Below are positions 1 through 11,375 of a stretch of DNA of 64,000 nucleotides, in pieces (position 1 is the stretch's first letter; the number at the start of each line of letters is the position of its first letter). A model generated the notes under the pieces. The model saw nothing but the letters and a program-made list of their open reading frames with translations, had not been told where the DNA came from and searched no databases. Made by a program: the position numbers and the translations under genes. Source of the DNA: Peromyscus leucopus (Eukaryota > Chordata > Mammalia > Rodentia > Cricetidae); assembly GCF_004664715.2 (NCBI RefSeq), contig NC_051069.1:13888226-13952225 (forward strand). Direction: 5' to 3'.

Positions 1-272
1 TTTCCTCTCTGGGCTTCTCATCACACTTGAGGGAAGCCTGCAGCTATACTGGAGTTGCTGCCCAGCATACTGCCCTCCTGGAGTATACTCAATAGACCGT
101 TTTTTCCTGTCCTGATCTAAAGCGGGAATGCATTCACTGTCAATCACTCTGCTGTTACCATAGTGACTAGGCACCCAGTCCACTACACTTCTCTCTGTGT
201 AACTAAATCTGTCACATGGGAAAGGGGATTCTTTTTAAATAGGGTCTTAAACATTCAGGGGTAAGGAGCAGT
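1..272. other. Unique sequence, nothing recognised
   Basis: I see no repeat family, splice-flanked open frame or motif cluster here. The stretch ends where a SINE head begins. Confidence 0.5.
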
Positions 273-418
273 GTTGGGGAGATGGCTCAGTGGAGATGGC
301 ACACTTCCTATGCAAGTGTGAGGACTTGGTTCAGGTACCCAGAACCCACATAAATCTGGATGCTACTGTGTGTATTTCCTAGTACTTGGATGGTGAGATG
401 GGAGGTGGAGACATGTTT
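273..418 (+). repeat. B4/B2-type SINE, truncated
   Basis: It starts with the Pol III SINE head 'gttggggagatggctcag', followed by the 'acccagaacccacataaa' block and a degraded B1-like right half. It abuts the MaLR LTR at 421. Confidence 0.6.
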
Positions 419-420
419 TA

Positions 421-757
421 ATTACTTTTCTATGCCTCTGATAAAATACCATGACCAAAGCAACTCATACAAAAAGATGTTCAGTTGGGCTTGCAGTTCT
501 AGAAGGTTAGAATCCATGATGACTGAGTGAAGGCCTGGTGGTGAAACATCTGAGATCTCACATCTCAAACTGAAGGTAGGAGGTAGAGAACACAATGGGA
601 ATGGCACAAGTCTTTTAAAATCTCAAAGCCTGCCCCCAGTGACACACCTCCTCCAACAAAGCCACACCTCCTAATCCTTCCCAAACGGTTCCACCCACTG
701 GGGATCAAACATATGAGCCTATAGGGTCAGTCTCATTCTCATTCAAATCATCACTAA
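421..757 (-). repeat. MaLR-type solo LTR, 'accatgacc' group
   Basis: Read on + it has the markers 'taccatgaccaaagcaact', 'gacacacctcctccaacaa' and the end 'attcaaatcatcac'. The reverse complement begins with a TG-rich head and ends in the MaLR-like 'ggtcatggt' block. I place it in ERVL-MaLR (ORR1/MT-like). A URR-type rodent repeat name is an alternative I cannot exclude. No internal coding part is seen, so it is a solo LTR. Confidence 0.6.
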
Positions 758-782
758 ACAGGAGAATCCTCAGAAGTATTTG

Positions 783-947
783 AGCTGGATGTCTCGGTGT
801 ACACAGCACTGAATGAGAGAGCCTGTCTCAAACAAGGCAAAGAGATGAGTGGCACCTGAGGTTGTTCTCTGACCTCCATATTACATGGTATGGCACACAG
901 TGCATGACTATATTCTCCCCACTCCTCTGTCTCTGTCTCTGTCTCTG

Positions 948-1025
<78 letters not shown>

Positions 1026-1028
1026 ACA
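783..1028 (+). repeat. SINE right half ending in compound microsatellite
   Basis: A B4-like block (gagcctgtctcaaacaaggc, then 'ctctgacctccatatt') runs into a (TCTCTG)n/(CT)n tract at 925-1000 and (CA)n at 1000-1028. The microsatellite looks like an expanded SINE tail. Confidence 0.55.
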
Positions 1029-1757
1029 TTCAAGAGGATCTTTTTGTTGAAATATAATGCCACTCCAAATTTGAGGGCTGTACATTGGTTCAATGGGCTC
1101 AATAAATAATCGGCTCAGGCTGACCTGAGTCTAGGGTGTTGCATCTGCTGAGCCCACAGATGAGGAGTACAGAATTGGGGTGGAGACTCTGTGCTCTATG
1201 ATGCTTTGACTCTTACCTGTATAGTTAGAGGTGGGTGGTGGGGACTGATGGTGAGGTACACATGACAGCCTGGTGTTGTTGCCACCTTATGTTCATGATT
1301 TTATTTCCTGCTGAGAGTCAGATGTAACTGGCATGAATCCCATGACTCTGACAACTTCACTTTCATGTCTTGGTATCAACAGACCATGCAAAATACTCCC
1401 TCTGACCACCTGGATAGGAACCAAGAAAATGTGCAACCTCTACGCTGAGCTGGGACAGATCTTACCAAGTCTAGGGTCTGATTGCACGAGACTTACACCG
1501 AGATCTGCCAGAACTCCAAGGCATATAAGATTCTGGGTGCTACTCAAGGCCTAATAGGTTCATTTGTTTTTGTCACAAGACAGTTTTGGGGTCAACTCTG
1601 ACCATTTCTAGGATTCACTAAAGGGGCCTTGCTGGGATCAGAGCCCCCTTTACAACAGGACTGATAGAAATAATCAAAGTAATAGATGCTGATGCTACTT
1701 AAACATATCCTTGATTCTTTACCTCATGGACACAGAGTAAGATAACTTTTCCTGGTC

Positions 1758-1758
<1 letters not shown>
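1029..1758. other. Unique sequence
   Basis: No repeat family recognised. It holds one copy of an 18-bp word (1444-1461, gctgagctgggacagatc) that recurs at 2272-2289. Confidence 0.45.
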
Positions 1759-1799
<41 letters not shown>

Positions 1800-1816
1800 C
1801 GCGCGCGCGCGTGTGT
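1759..1816. repeat. (TG)n with (CG)n core
   Basis: A run of about 58 bp of strictly alternating purine and pyrimidine. A GC-alternating stretch near 1795-1811 sits inside the TG tract. Confidence 0.95.
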
Positions 1817-2746
1817 AGCACCATCTGAAAGGTTTGACCCATGAACTATGGCAGAGGTAATGTATGCCACATATATGGTTGCGGGTTTCATTGCTGGGCA
1901 AGATACTCCTCCATCCATTATGATTTATTTCTCTTTGTCCCTCTGCCATGGCAGCTGGCTAAATCTGAAATGGCAGCTTCTCTGTCAGTTTTAGATATCA
2001 TCACGAGGATCACAGAGCAGACCCCTGTTGGGTAAACACTGTTACCAAATAAGCCTCGGTTGTCACAAACTCAAAGCCTGTCCTGACTCACACAATGAAT
2101 CAGACATACATGGGGCAAAGTGGCTTTTAGGGTATCCCTGAGACTGACAGGCTTTTTGAAGGCCCAGGGTCTGATGGAAACTCCTGCTAATCTCTTTGGT
2201 CTTCCCAGCAACTGTTCACTTCAGTGACACATCCTGGCTCCTCCAGACACCCAGAACAGTGTGATCTCTAAGCTGAGCTGGGACAGATCACACTTTTAAG
2301 GTACCTTGTGATGTACTTCACACCTTGGGCATGAGCCAAGGTCAGTGATAAGCCTTGGGAGCCCAAGATGTGGTGGGGAGGATGATGGCCCTTTGAGGAT
2401 GTCTGTTATCCTAGTACCCAGTTTCCAAAACAATGGCAAAAGGGATATGCCAAGGTAAAAGATTTTGTGATGGGGAGATTGTCTACACAGGCTCAGCACC
2501 ATGCACAGGGGCCTAATTAATCAAAGAGGAAAGCCAGGGTGTCAGAGCCTCTGAATATCTGAAGATGGAGAAGAGAACTGGATGCCAAGAATACTAGTGA
2601 CCTCCAGAAATCACCGAAGCCAAGGAGACAATTTCTCCTTTAAGGCCTCCACAAGGGACACTGCCCTGCCAACATTTCCACTGTAGCCCAGTGAGACCCA
2701 TTTCAGCATTCTGAACTTCAGAATGTAAAGTAATTTGTTCATGTAA

Positions 2747-2748
<2 letters not shown>
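1817..2748. other. Unique sequence
   Basis: No interspersed repeat or credible exon recognised. It holds the second copy of the 18-bp word noted at 1444. Confidence 0.45.
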
Positions 2749-2784
<36 letters not shown>

Positions 2785-2810
2785 GTGTGTGTGTGTGTGT
2801 GTGTGTTGGT
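2749..2810. repeat. (TG)n microsatellite
   Basis: About 62 bp of TG dinucleotides with one TT interruption. It lies against the 3' side of the minus-strand SINE that follows. Confidence 0.95.
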
Positions 2811-2814
2811 GTGG

Positions 2815-3095
2815 GTATACATGCACACATGTGTATGTGCAAGTACATTTGGAAGCCAGAAGTTGACACTGGGTATCTTCCTCAGCAGCTCTCCACCTTG
2901 TTTCTTGAGGCAGGGCCTCTCCCTGAACCTGGAGCTCACGAATTAGCTGGCCCAGCTGGCCGATGAGTGCCCAGATCCTCTTATTTCTGCCCTCCAAGCA
3001 CTGACTGGGGTTTGCACGTGGGTGCTGGCATCAGGGCGCAGGTTCTTCCTGCTCGTGTGGTGAGTGGTTCGCAGACCGAGCCATCTCTCTAGCCC
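2815..3095 (-). repeat. B3/B4-type SINE, near full length
   Basis: On the minus strand it begins with 'gggctagagagatggctcg' and continues through degraded middle blocks to a CA-rich tail. The adjacent TG tract is its expanded tail. Confidence 0.65.
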
Positions 3096-4315
3096 AGTCA
3101 GTGTGGTTCAAAACTAACTTTGTCGTGAGTTGTTACAGCAGCAACAGGAGACCAACGCACAAGAGAAAACTCCTGCCCATGAGCTCTCTCAGGAGACTGT
3201 CATCCAGGCTCATCACAGCCAAAGCACAGCACGTGTTTGGCAGGACTCCTGGAAGCCCAGAAACTACCTGTATGACTACAGGGCCAGTGGAGAGACCCTA
3301 ATTCCCACAGTGGTGACAGTAGGCATTCTTCACCACCTGCCCCCCTCCCCCAATCTCTGCCCATTGTCCCACAATGCACGGCGTCGTCCTTATTCACTGT
3401 GATACACTGAGCATGTGGAAGGCATCACTAACTATTTGGTAAATGAAGGGAATGAATGAGAGATTACATCCCACGAAGCATTTTCTGCCTGTGTTGCTCT
3501 TGATGATTTATTGAAAAGCTCCAGCCAGAAACATACCAAGCCGAGTGATGTGTAGTAAAAAATTCAAACGAAACAGCCAACGGATACAGAAGAGCACTTA
3601 ATGCTTTGTCCACTCGCAGTTCCGTCAGGTGCAAACACAATCTGTACGATTCTCCTTAGTCGGCTGATTCTTTTGATTCCTTCAGCCATGCTTGTTTTCT
3701 TTGTGTGTGGGCTTGCAGTCGGGTTTTCTGACAGTGCGACCGATCTGTTCTCTCCTGGGCACCTGCTTCCTCTAGCTGATTAAAATTTCACTCGTTTCTT
3801 TGAGAAGCAGCATGATTGTTTAAGCAGGCATGTTCCCCGGGACTAGAGTGGAGCAAGCAAACCCAGATTGTAGTGACCTCAATAGAGTCTGATTTGTTTG
3901 TGTTTATCCCAACCCCACTATTGAATGACAATTGTGAAAACCATTAGTTTGTACCAAATGGCAAATCAGATGAGCACTGGCCAGTGCTGCCCCACCCCAA
4001 ATCCCACTTCAACTAATGTTATATATGTGTATTTCACTTGCCAATATAATCCATTCCTGAAAAGAAAGTTCTATCCCCAAACACTAAACATTATTTTAAA
4101 TGGCAGAATACATTCTCTAATGACCTCAAACTCAGAGATAATTTTCTAAATATCTGAAGCATAGCACAATGCCTATATATGTAACATCAGTCATATTTGC
4201 ATATCAAATGCTTTAACAACATTCCTCTCTAATCAAACAATGTACAAAGTTACAAAGTGTAAAATAGGTCTAGTGCATCAACGAAAAGTCTAAGTCTATA
4301 TAATTTCTGGGAAAA
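3096..4315. other. Unique, AT-rich sequence
   Basis: No clear repeat family. A short stretch near 3420-3465 (gtaaatgaagggaatgaatgag) resembles the end of an L2/MIR element. The open frame at 3601-3783 has no supporting splice sites or recognisable product. Confidence 0.4.
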
Positions 4316-4715
4316 AAAGAAATATTTGTGATTTTAGACTAGGTAAAGGTTTCATAGCTATAACACAAAAACCATAATGTATGAATGTATGGAAGGAAAA
4401 AAATGCTAAATTGTACCATCAAATGTAAGAACTTCTGTCCCTCCAAAGACACTGATTTAAAAGACAAAAGCAAATTACAGACTAAAAGAAAACATTGTCG
4501 ATTATATATCTAATGATGAATTTGACCCGGGAATATATAATCTTTAAAAACTCAATTTGAGAAAAATAAACAATCTAATTTTAAAAGGAATGAAAGATTT
4601 AAACAGAGATTTCATCAAACAAAATACATGGCTGATGAGTCAGCACATCAAAAGATCCTTATCCTCATCACTCATTAGGGAGATGTACACTAGACCTGTT
4701 AGTATAGCTGACTCA

Positions 4716-4758
4716 TGTGTGTGTGTGTGTGTGCGTGTGCGTGTGTGTGTGTGTGTGT
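4716..4758. repeat. (TG)n microsatellite with CG steps
   Basis: TG dinucleotides with three CG substitutions, again at the tail side of a minus-strand SINE. Confidence 0.93.
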
Positions 4759-5497
4759 TTACATGACTGTGCTGTGTAGGCATCAGTGTGGAGACCAGAA
4801 GACACCGTCAGGTGTCATTTCTCAGATGCCATTACTGTAGAACGCTGTCCTCCGAGCATTAACAGCCGTCATCTTCATCAGAACAGCTGTGACCACACAT
4901 GAGTTGCCCTGGAGATAGGGCTTGCTGGCTGCTGGTATTCTCACATAGAACAAGCGGGTGGGTGGGGACATCAGACCTTTCCCTGAGAGTATGGCAGCTC
5001 TCTCCTACACTTCCTGCCCACTTGTGTGTCATTCTGCCCTGGTTGACATGGTCCTGTGGTTTCAGGAGGTGCAAGAATACATGGAAACTGTGGAAGGGTA
5101 ACAGAGAGACTCCATCCATGCAGCTGTGGGGAAGTTATCTTCTATGCGGAGGTGAGGCCACAATGGTGCAGCTGCTATGGGATTATTCAGATCCTGGAAG
5201 TAACCCCCACTGCATGCTCCAAACATCAGCCCCTACATTAGACTTTGGTTGGTTGTTTGGGCCCTAGATGGAGAAGGTAGGCGCTTGTTTATCACCTCTC
5301 GGGGAGAAATACTTCCACCTTGAGACAAGGTGTCTTGCTGACATGACATTCCCACTGGAATCTGCCTGTCTGCCTTTCCAGAGCTAGGATAAGAGGGGAC
5401 CACCATGCTTAGCTTTCTTACATGAATTCTAGGACTCAGGTCCTCATGATTACAAGGCAAAGTCATTTGTGGACTGAGCTGTCTTCTGACCACAGCT
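4759..5497 (-). repeat. B4-type SINE split by ~450 bp
   Basis: The tail half (4759-4850, with 'gtggagaccagaagacacc') and the head half (5310-5497, with 'cttgagacaaggtgtcttg' and 'ctcaggtcctcatgattac') look like one minus-strand element. The middle (4851-5309) is not SINE sequence and I do not recognise it. It carries a 122-codon open frame that resembles no known protein. Confidence 0.45.
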
Positions 5498-5500
5498 GAC

Positions 5501-5792
5501 ATTTTTTTTTTATTAATTTTTAAAAATGTATTTTACATTCCAGCCACAGTTATCCCTCCCTCCTCTCCTCCCCCCCCCCCCCCGCATCAAAGCTAAGCGA
5601 GGCATCCCACCATAGGGACTAGGTTCCAAAAAGTCAGCTTATGTGTCAGGGACAGATCTTGGTCCCACTGCTAGGGGCCCCACAAACTGACCAAGCTATA
5701 CACCTGTCACCCATATTCAGAGGGCCTATGTTGGTCCCGTGCAGGCTCCCTAGCTGTTGTCTAGAATCTGTGAGCTCCCACAAGCTCAGGTA
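5501..5792 (-). repeat. 5'-truncated rodent L1 (Lx-like 3' UTR) with TSD
   Basis: The + strand reads poly(T), T-rich 3' UTR, a C17 tract (about 5567-5583) and then blocks typical of murine-group L1 3' regions such as 'tcttggtcccactgctagg' and 'tctgtgagctcccacaagc'. A 16-bp direct repeat, cacagctgacattttt, flanks it at 5491-5506 and 5793-5808. This is a clean target-primed insertion truncated at about 290 bp. Confidence 0.8.
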
Positions 5793-6240
5793 CACAGCTG
5801 ACATTTTTAAAAACTGATAATACCAAATACCAAGGATGTGGGGCAGCAGGAACTCCCAGTCATGGCTGCTGGGAACCTGAACTGATACAACCACTTTGAA
5901 AAACAGTGTGACCGCCTCTGAAGGAAACATGCAAAAACCACCTGGCCCAGAAAATAGTTATATGTTGATATTTATGGTGGCTTTATTCATAAGAGTCAGA
6001 ATGTAGAAATAACTCACATGTTTTTCCGCTTGGGAATGGATAAATGAATTGTGGCTTTCCATATAAAGGAAGGTTATTAGCAATAAAAAAGAACGGACAC
6101 ATGCATGTCAACACAAATGAGTCTCCAATATACTGCACTAAGTGAAGGAAGCCAGACCTAAAAGTTACTACTGTGTGAGTCCATTTATGAGAAGATAAAG
6201 TACAGTAAGAGAAGGCAGCTCAGAACTTGCCAGGGACTGC

Positions 6241-7709
6241 GGATGCAGTAAGGATCCGGCTGCAGAGGTGCACAGGGACATTTGGAGTGATTAAAATACA
6301 GTATATCTTATATACTGTGGCAGTTATATGGTTACCAAAACTGCACTTTTTAAAGGTGCATATCAGCAGAGGCAGGTCATATCTTAATAAACAACAGCCA
6401 GAAAACAAAACCAGCTGCTTTGGATACAACAGCACGCATGCGTGACTCCTGTGACCTTTGCAGAGGATGGGTGTGCATGTCTGCGTATCTATGACCGCTC
6501 CTGATCTTGTCAAAACATCTGCACATGAACCTGATGTTCTACCGTTTGTATTTAGAAAGGGAGTTAAGACTTTCTTTTCGTGTTATTTAGTTCAAATGTT
6601 GACTCGAGGTTGGCTTGGGTATGTAAACATCATTATCTCCTATGTAAACACCAGCTAAAAATATATAGGCAAATACATAGGTTCAATAAGGCTTGGTTAT
6701 TAAAAACCCAAAGAGATTCTACTGGGAAAACAAACCGAGAGACATTTTGCAGGGTGTGCCAATAGCAAGAGACTGCTGAACCCTATTTTTACATCCTGGC
6801 AGACAGCCGTCCCCACTGCTATTCAGCTGACATGTACACAGAAAAACTTCTGTAGAATAAAAGTCCTCTCTCATAAGCATTATTTTCTTCAGGCACTGAC
6901 AGTCACACTAGAAAGAAAAATCCAAAGGAGCTGAATAATTTGAAGAATGACGACTATCTATTATTAATACTACTATTAATATCTATCCTCAGACCTAGAA
7001 AGTGGACAGTCTTTTCATGCTCATAGAATATTTACAAAAATGTGTGTATCTTAGTCTGAGATATTCCAAAACATACAGCAAGAATAAATTATATCCCCTG
7101 ATTATAATTAAACACTACTATAAAAAGATAATGGGAGAATAACCAAAATCTTCTAACGGCTTGGAATAAAAATGACAATTACAGAATTGCCTGGCAAATT
7201 TTAATATTGTGATTACTACATGTTGAAACTTATAGGATGTAGCCAAAGTTGGGCTTGGAAGGAAATGTATAGACTTAAATGTCTCAATTACCAAACAAGA
7301 AAAAGTAGAAATGAGCAATGGATTAAGTAATCAATTGAAAACTCTGGCATGGGTTAAGCAATGAAACGTTTAGTGCAGACAGGCGCTAGAGAGAAGCAGC
7401 AAAGTGAATGGGGAAAGCGGGACGAAACGAGATCCAGGAAAGCATTTATTTAATCACTAAGTTTAAGAACATGAAAGTAAATTGGATAGCTGAATGGAAG
7501 AGGGTGGTAATAAAACAAATAATTCGCTAATTAAAAAAGAGAAAACATAGTTATTCAAAATTTAGAATAAAAAAATGAAAGATGCACCCCTAAGTATATA
7601 TGAATTCAAAGAATTATAGGCGTACTTTCTACATTATGCTGTTCGTCTGGTAGTCTAGATAAAACAAGAGACTGGCTAGGAAAGTTTAAGTTGTTCAAAG
7701 CGTATGAAC
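6241..7709. other. Mostly unique AT-rich sequence
   Basis: No repeat family is clear. The frames at 6220-6513 and 6458-6658 lack supporting splice signals or a recognisable product. Confidence 0.4.
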
Positions 7710-7956
7710 AGTGGGGTGGGAACACAGTCCAGTTAGCAGAATATTTACTTAGTAGGTACAAAGCCCTGGGTTCCAGCCCCAGCACAAGGGGTACAATGGC
7801 ACATGACTGTAATCCCAGCATTCCAGAGATAGAGGCAGGGGGCGTGTCAGAAGTTCAAGGTCATCTTTAGCTACACAGTGAGTTTGAGACTAGCCTTGGC
7901 CACATGAGACCCTAAAAAAAAAAGAAAAAAAAAGAAAAAAAAGAAAAGAAAAGAAA
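7710..7956 (+). repeat. B4-type (ID + B1 fusion) SINE
   Basis: An ID-like left half (aaagccctgggttccagcc, ccagcacaagg) is followed by a B1-like right half (ctgtaatcccagcattcc, gagtttgagactagcc). It ends in an A-rich tail with G interruptions (7913-7956). Confidence 0.7.
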
Positions 7957-8136
7957 AGCCAGGTGGTGGTGGCACACATCTTTAATCCCAGCACTTGAGA
8001 GGCAGAGGCAGGCGGATCTCAGTAAGTTCGAGGCCAGCCTGGTCTACAAAATGAGTTCCAGGACAACCAGGATTGTTACACAGAGAAACACTGTTGGAAA
8101 AACCAAAAAACCCAAACCAAAACAAAACAAAAGAAA
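7957..8136 (+). repeat. B1 SINE
   Basis: A B1 inserted directly behind the tail of the previous SINE. It shows 'gccaggtggtggtggcac', 'tttaatcccagcacttgag' and 'gaggccagcctggtctac', then an A/C-rich tail. Confidence 0.85.
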
Positions 8137-8233
8137 GGTGGGGGGAGAAGAAGTGAAGGAAAAAGTGTAGCCTAACCCTTCTTTAAAATACAAATGTGAG
8201 CTTCCCAAATAAAATATCAGAGTTCCTTCTCGT

Positions 8234-8284
<51 letters not shown>

Positions 8285-8300
8285 ATGCGTGCGCGCGTGC
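8234..8300. repeat. (TG)n with GCGC end
   Basis: About 50 bp of pure TG followed by the alternating stretch gcatgcgtgcgcgcgtgc. Confidence 0.95.
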
Positions 8301-8681
8301 TTGAACTTGTGCGCAGGCACAAGTGTGTAATCAATATTGCCTTTTTCATTTCTGATTATGTACTGTATTAGTTTCCTTTTGCTACTAGAACAAATTACCA
8401 CGAATTCAATGATTTAACACACAGATTTATTCTTTCACGGTTTCAGAAGCCAGAACTCTGCAATTAGTTTCACTGGGCCAAAACGAAAGTGTCAGCAGGG
8501 CTGTGCTGGAAACCCTAGGAGAGACTCCATCTCCCTGCCTTTCCCAGTGTCTACACATGTATTCTTTGCCTTTTCCAGCTTCTACTCCCCATATGCGATT
8601 CTTGGCTCAGGGAGCCCCTTTCTCCAACCTCAAAGCCCAAAACATTTTCCAATCAATAGTCTCCTAAAGCAGATCAATGCA

Positions 8682-8776
8682 GTGTGTGTGCGTATGAGTG
8701 CGTGTGTATGTGTGTGTGCGTATGAGTGTGTGTGTGTGTGTGTGTGTGTGTGTTGTGTGTGTGTGTGTGTGTGTGT
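8682..8776. repeat. (TG)n compound microsatellite
   Basis: TG repeats interrupted by 'cgtatgagtg' words. This is the expanded tail of the minus-strand SINE to its right. Confidence 0.93.
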
Positions 8777-9086
8777 ACCTGTTCACACAGGTTCACATGT
8801 ATGTGTGTGGTATGGAGTCTGAAGGACAGCCTCGGGTGTTGTTCCTCAAGCACCATCCACTACTTTTTCTTTGACAGAGTGTCTGTCACTGGCCTGGAAC
8901 TTTTCAAGCAGTCGAGACTGGTTGGGCAGCAAGCCCCAGGGATCCCCCAGTCTCTGCCTTCCCAGCACTGGGATCACAGATCTGATAGCATCATCTGTGG
9001 CTTTTTAAATTTTAATGTGGAATCAAACTCAGGACCTCATACTTGCCAGCAGTCACTTTTCCAACTTAGCCATCTCCCCAGCCTGT
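8777..9086 (-). repeat. B4/B3-type SINE
   Basis: The minus strand begins 'ggctggggagatggctaag' and includes a degraded B1-like middle (cccagcactgggatcacag on +). It interrupts the MLT1-like LTR. Confidence 0.65.
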
Positions 9087-9300
9087 AACATCTCTTTTCT
9101 GTATCTTGAAGTCTCCCTCCCTCTGTCTCCCTCTTAGAAAAACACATGATTGCATTTAAAGTCTTCTTGTATGGCCCAGAATAATCTACCCATCTTGAGA
9201 TCATTAGCCACATTTCCAGAGCCCTTTGTGCCACACAAAGCACCACACTTAGGTAACATTACTTTGGAGGATATGGATATCTTTTACTAGGAACATTTTT

Positions 9301-10787
9301 TAGTCAAATTAGGCCCTTGACCTCCACAAAATTCACATCCATTCCACAGGAAAAATGTATTCACACCCCAGAAGTTTAAACCCATTACATTGTAAAATGT
9401 CACCACCTAAATCAAGTGAGAGAAAGATTCTGGGTATGTTCCACGTCCCTATCTACACTTGTGAACTAGAAAAACAAGCTGTGTTTCGCCCAGATCTAAT
9501 GCACGCACAGTCTAATGCTGTTTCCATTCCAGGAGAGGGGAAATGAAGGAATAATGGAGTCATGGCTTCCAAAGAAATTTCAAGATCTAGCCAGATGAAT
9601 TCCTTTGGGTTTCAGACCTGGGGTAAATGCTAGAGCCTCAAAGTCCCGCCTCTGCCTGGTGTTCTGCCCTCTGGGCCCTCTCTCTAAGGGGCAATGCACG
9701 CTTGCCACCAAGTGGCGCTATCCGTCCTGGTGCTGCTCATGGCTTGCGGGGAGCTGATAGCGGTCCTTTGTTTTGCCTTTTCTGTGTCCCTTTCATTCAC
9801 AGTTGGCACTGTTTCTGCTGAACTAACATCTCCAAAACCTTGTGTATCAGAGCTCTGAGCCATGAGATGAGAGGATCCTCCACGGATGCTTCTGAATAAT
9901 CCTACATCTCTGTTCAGCTTCTCTTGAGATGACTGAGTGTAACCATGTGCCATGCCCTTAATCAGTCCAGCACTAGAAAGAGGCTGTCCAGCCACACCCT
10001 TGGTTTTCGTTAGAGAGAACAATATCCTAACAGTGAATCTCTTGATGCTGCCTTTTTATTTTATGTTCGTAATTTCAGTAGGCTGAGAATGTCTCAAACC
10101 ATCAAACTATGTTTCTTTTTTGCTTAGCAGATTTTCTCAGCGTGTTTCACATTATTCATAATCAGTAAGAGGAAACCAGCTGTACCTTCCACACTTTGCT
10201 TAGAAATCTCCTTAGCTAAATAGTCAACTTCACTGTTTGTAAGTTCTGTTCTCCTTACAACCACGGGATTAAATTCAGATGTACTTCCTGTCACTATGCA
10301 ACAAGAATCTTTTCCCCTCCAACTTCAGTAACATATCCCCCCCCCCAACCCAGGCTTCCTTAGCAGCGTCTTTAACATTCATATTTCCAACAACATTCTA
10401 CATATGATATGTGTGTGTTGCAATAAAAGCCTCCCACGTTCCTCACCTCTTCCGGAGACCTCACTGGCAGACTTTAACATCCACATTTCCACCGACAGTC
10501 TGTTGAAGGAAGCTTAGGCTTTTCTTTGCATATGCTTCTGAAGTCCACCAGCCTCTTTCCTTTACCCACTCCCAAGATGGCACCCACATTTTAGGTGCTT
10601 GTTATGCTAGGCTCCACTCTCAGGCACCACATTTTTGTATCAGTCAGTGAGTCACTTGAGGCAGAGAACCATCAAATATGTGAAGAATCGATATGTGTAA
10701 CTGTGGGGACTTGCCAGCTGTTAGGAAAATCGGGCTCGCCTCCTCAGGCACAAACTTCGGTCCTCAATGCCACTTCTGCTTCTTTAG
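9301..10787. other. Unique sequence around a CTCF-like site
   Basis: No repeat family recognised. The stretch contains the CTCF-like motif at 9702-9720. The frames at 9627-9821 and 9684-10022 are not credible genes. Confidence 0.4.
9702..9720 (+). promoter_or_regulatory. CTCF-like motif, forward
   Basis: The sequence ttgccaccaagtggcgcta matches the 19-bp CTCF consensus at 16 positions, including the GGCGC core. It lies in non-repetitive DNA. A motif match alone does not show occupancy. Confidence 0.4.
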
Positions 10788-10822
10788 GGAAGCCTCGGAC
10801 CCACTCAGACTGCGCATTCACG
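10788..10822 (+). other. Possible microexon, speculative
   Basis: A pyrimidine tract and AG (ctgcttctttag) stand 35 bp before a strong donor-like 'cggtaagaac'. This combination occurs by chance often enough that I do not call an exon. Confidence 0.08.
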
Positions 10823-11375
10823 GTAAGAACAAATTAGGCATGGAAGAAACCGCTTTCAGTGTGATAAAATCATACATGCTAACACATCAGGGACAATACA
10901 GGGGCGCCCGCTCACCACTACACTTTAAAATAGTAGCATTGTATGCACCGATGGTGAGACTACTGGAAAATAAATTAAAGCCACCCCATTTATTAAAATA
11001 TTAATTAATAAATAAATATTTAGGACTGAACATAACTAAGAAGGTTAAGAAAACTATAAAACTTGATGAAAAAAAGACCTCATAAATAAAAAGGTAAACG
11101 GCATTCATTCTCGGTGAGGGCCATACCACTCAGCTGTATCACCACCCTCAACTGTGTTTATTGGTTGGATTAAGTGATGCTGTTAACCCAAACCATTGTA
11201 AGTGTCATGCAGATTCAATGCAATTGCTATTGAAATCCCAATGTTATTTTAAAAAAGGAAGAAAATCTTAAAGTTCAAAAGTATCCAAAAATATAAATGC
11301 TAGAAGAAATCTTAATCAAAAGGGATAAAGTTTGAGGACTTTACACTTCCTGATGTTAAAGTATACTAAAACCTG

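Larger units (their letters stand above)
4316..6240 (+). repeat. Old L1 (L1M-like) ORF2 3' end, interrupted
   Basis: Segments 4316-4712 and 5809-6240 align by eye with consecutive parts of an old mammalian L1. The first has 'gaaagatttaaacagagat' and 'cacatcaaaagatcc'. The second has 'gtggctttattcataagag', 'gaatggataaatgaattg' and 'gtgaaggaagccagac'. Between them lie a TG tract, minus-strand SINE pieces, an unidentified segment and a young L1 insertion. It is heavily mutated and cannot encode ORF2 protein. Confidence 0.7.
8366..9300 (-). repeat. MLT1-like (MaLR) solo LTR, split by a SINE
   Basis: Two blocks fit one old MLT1C-like LTR read in reverse: 8366-8668 (tattagtttccttttgct, acaaattaccacgaattc) and 9087-9300 (cacatgattgcatttaaag, 'tcttgagatcattag'). 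A TG tract and a minus-strand SINE (8682-9086) separate them, so they landed in an existing LTR. Confidence 0.65.

Noticed and set aside
828..1109. Reading frames of Ser/Leu, Arg/Glu and Cys/Val repeats
   Set aside because: They are translations of CT and CA microsatellites. The same applies to frames at 1719, 2594-2966, 8044-8401, 8547-8856, 20461-20846, 32206, 35702, 37739, 39271, 50425-50761, 59355 and 61104-61430.
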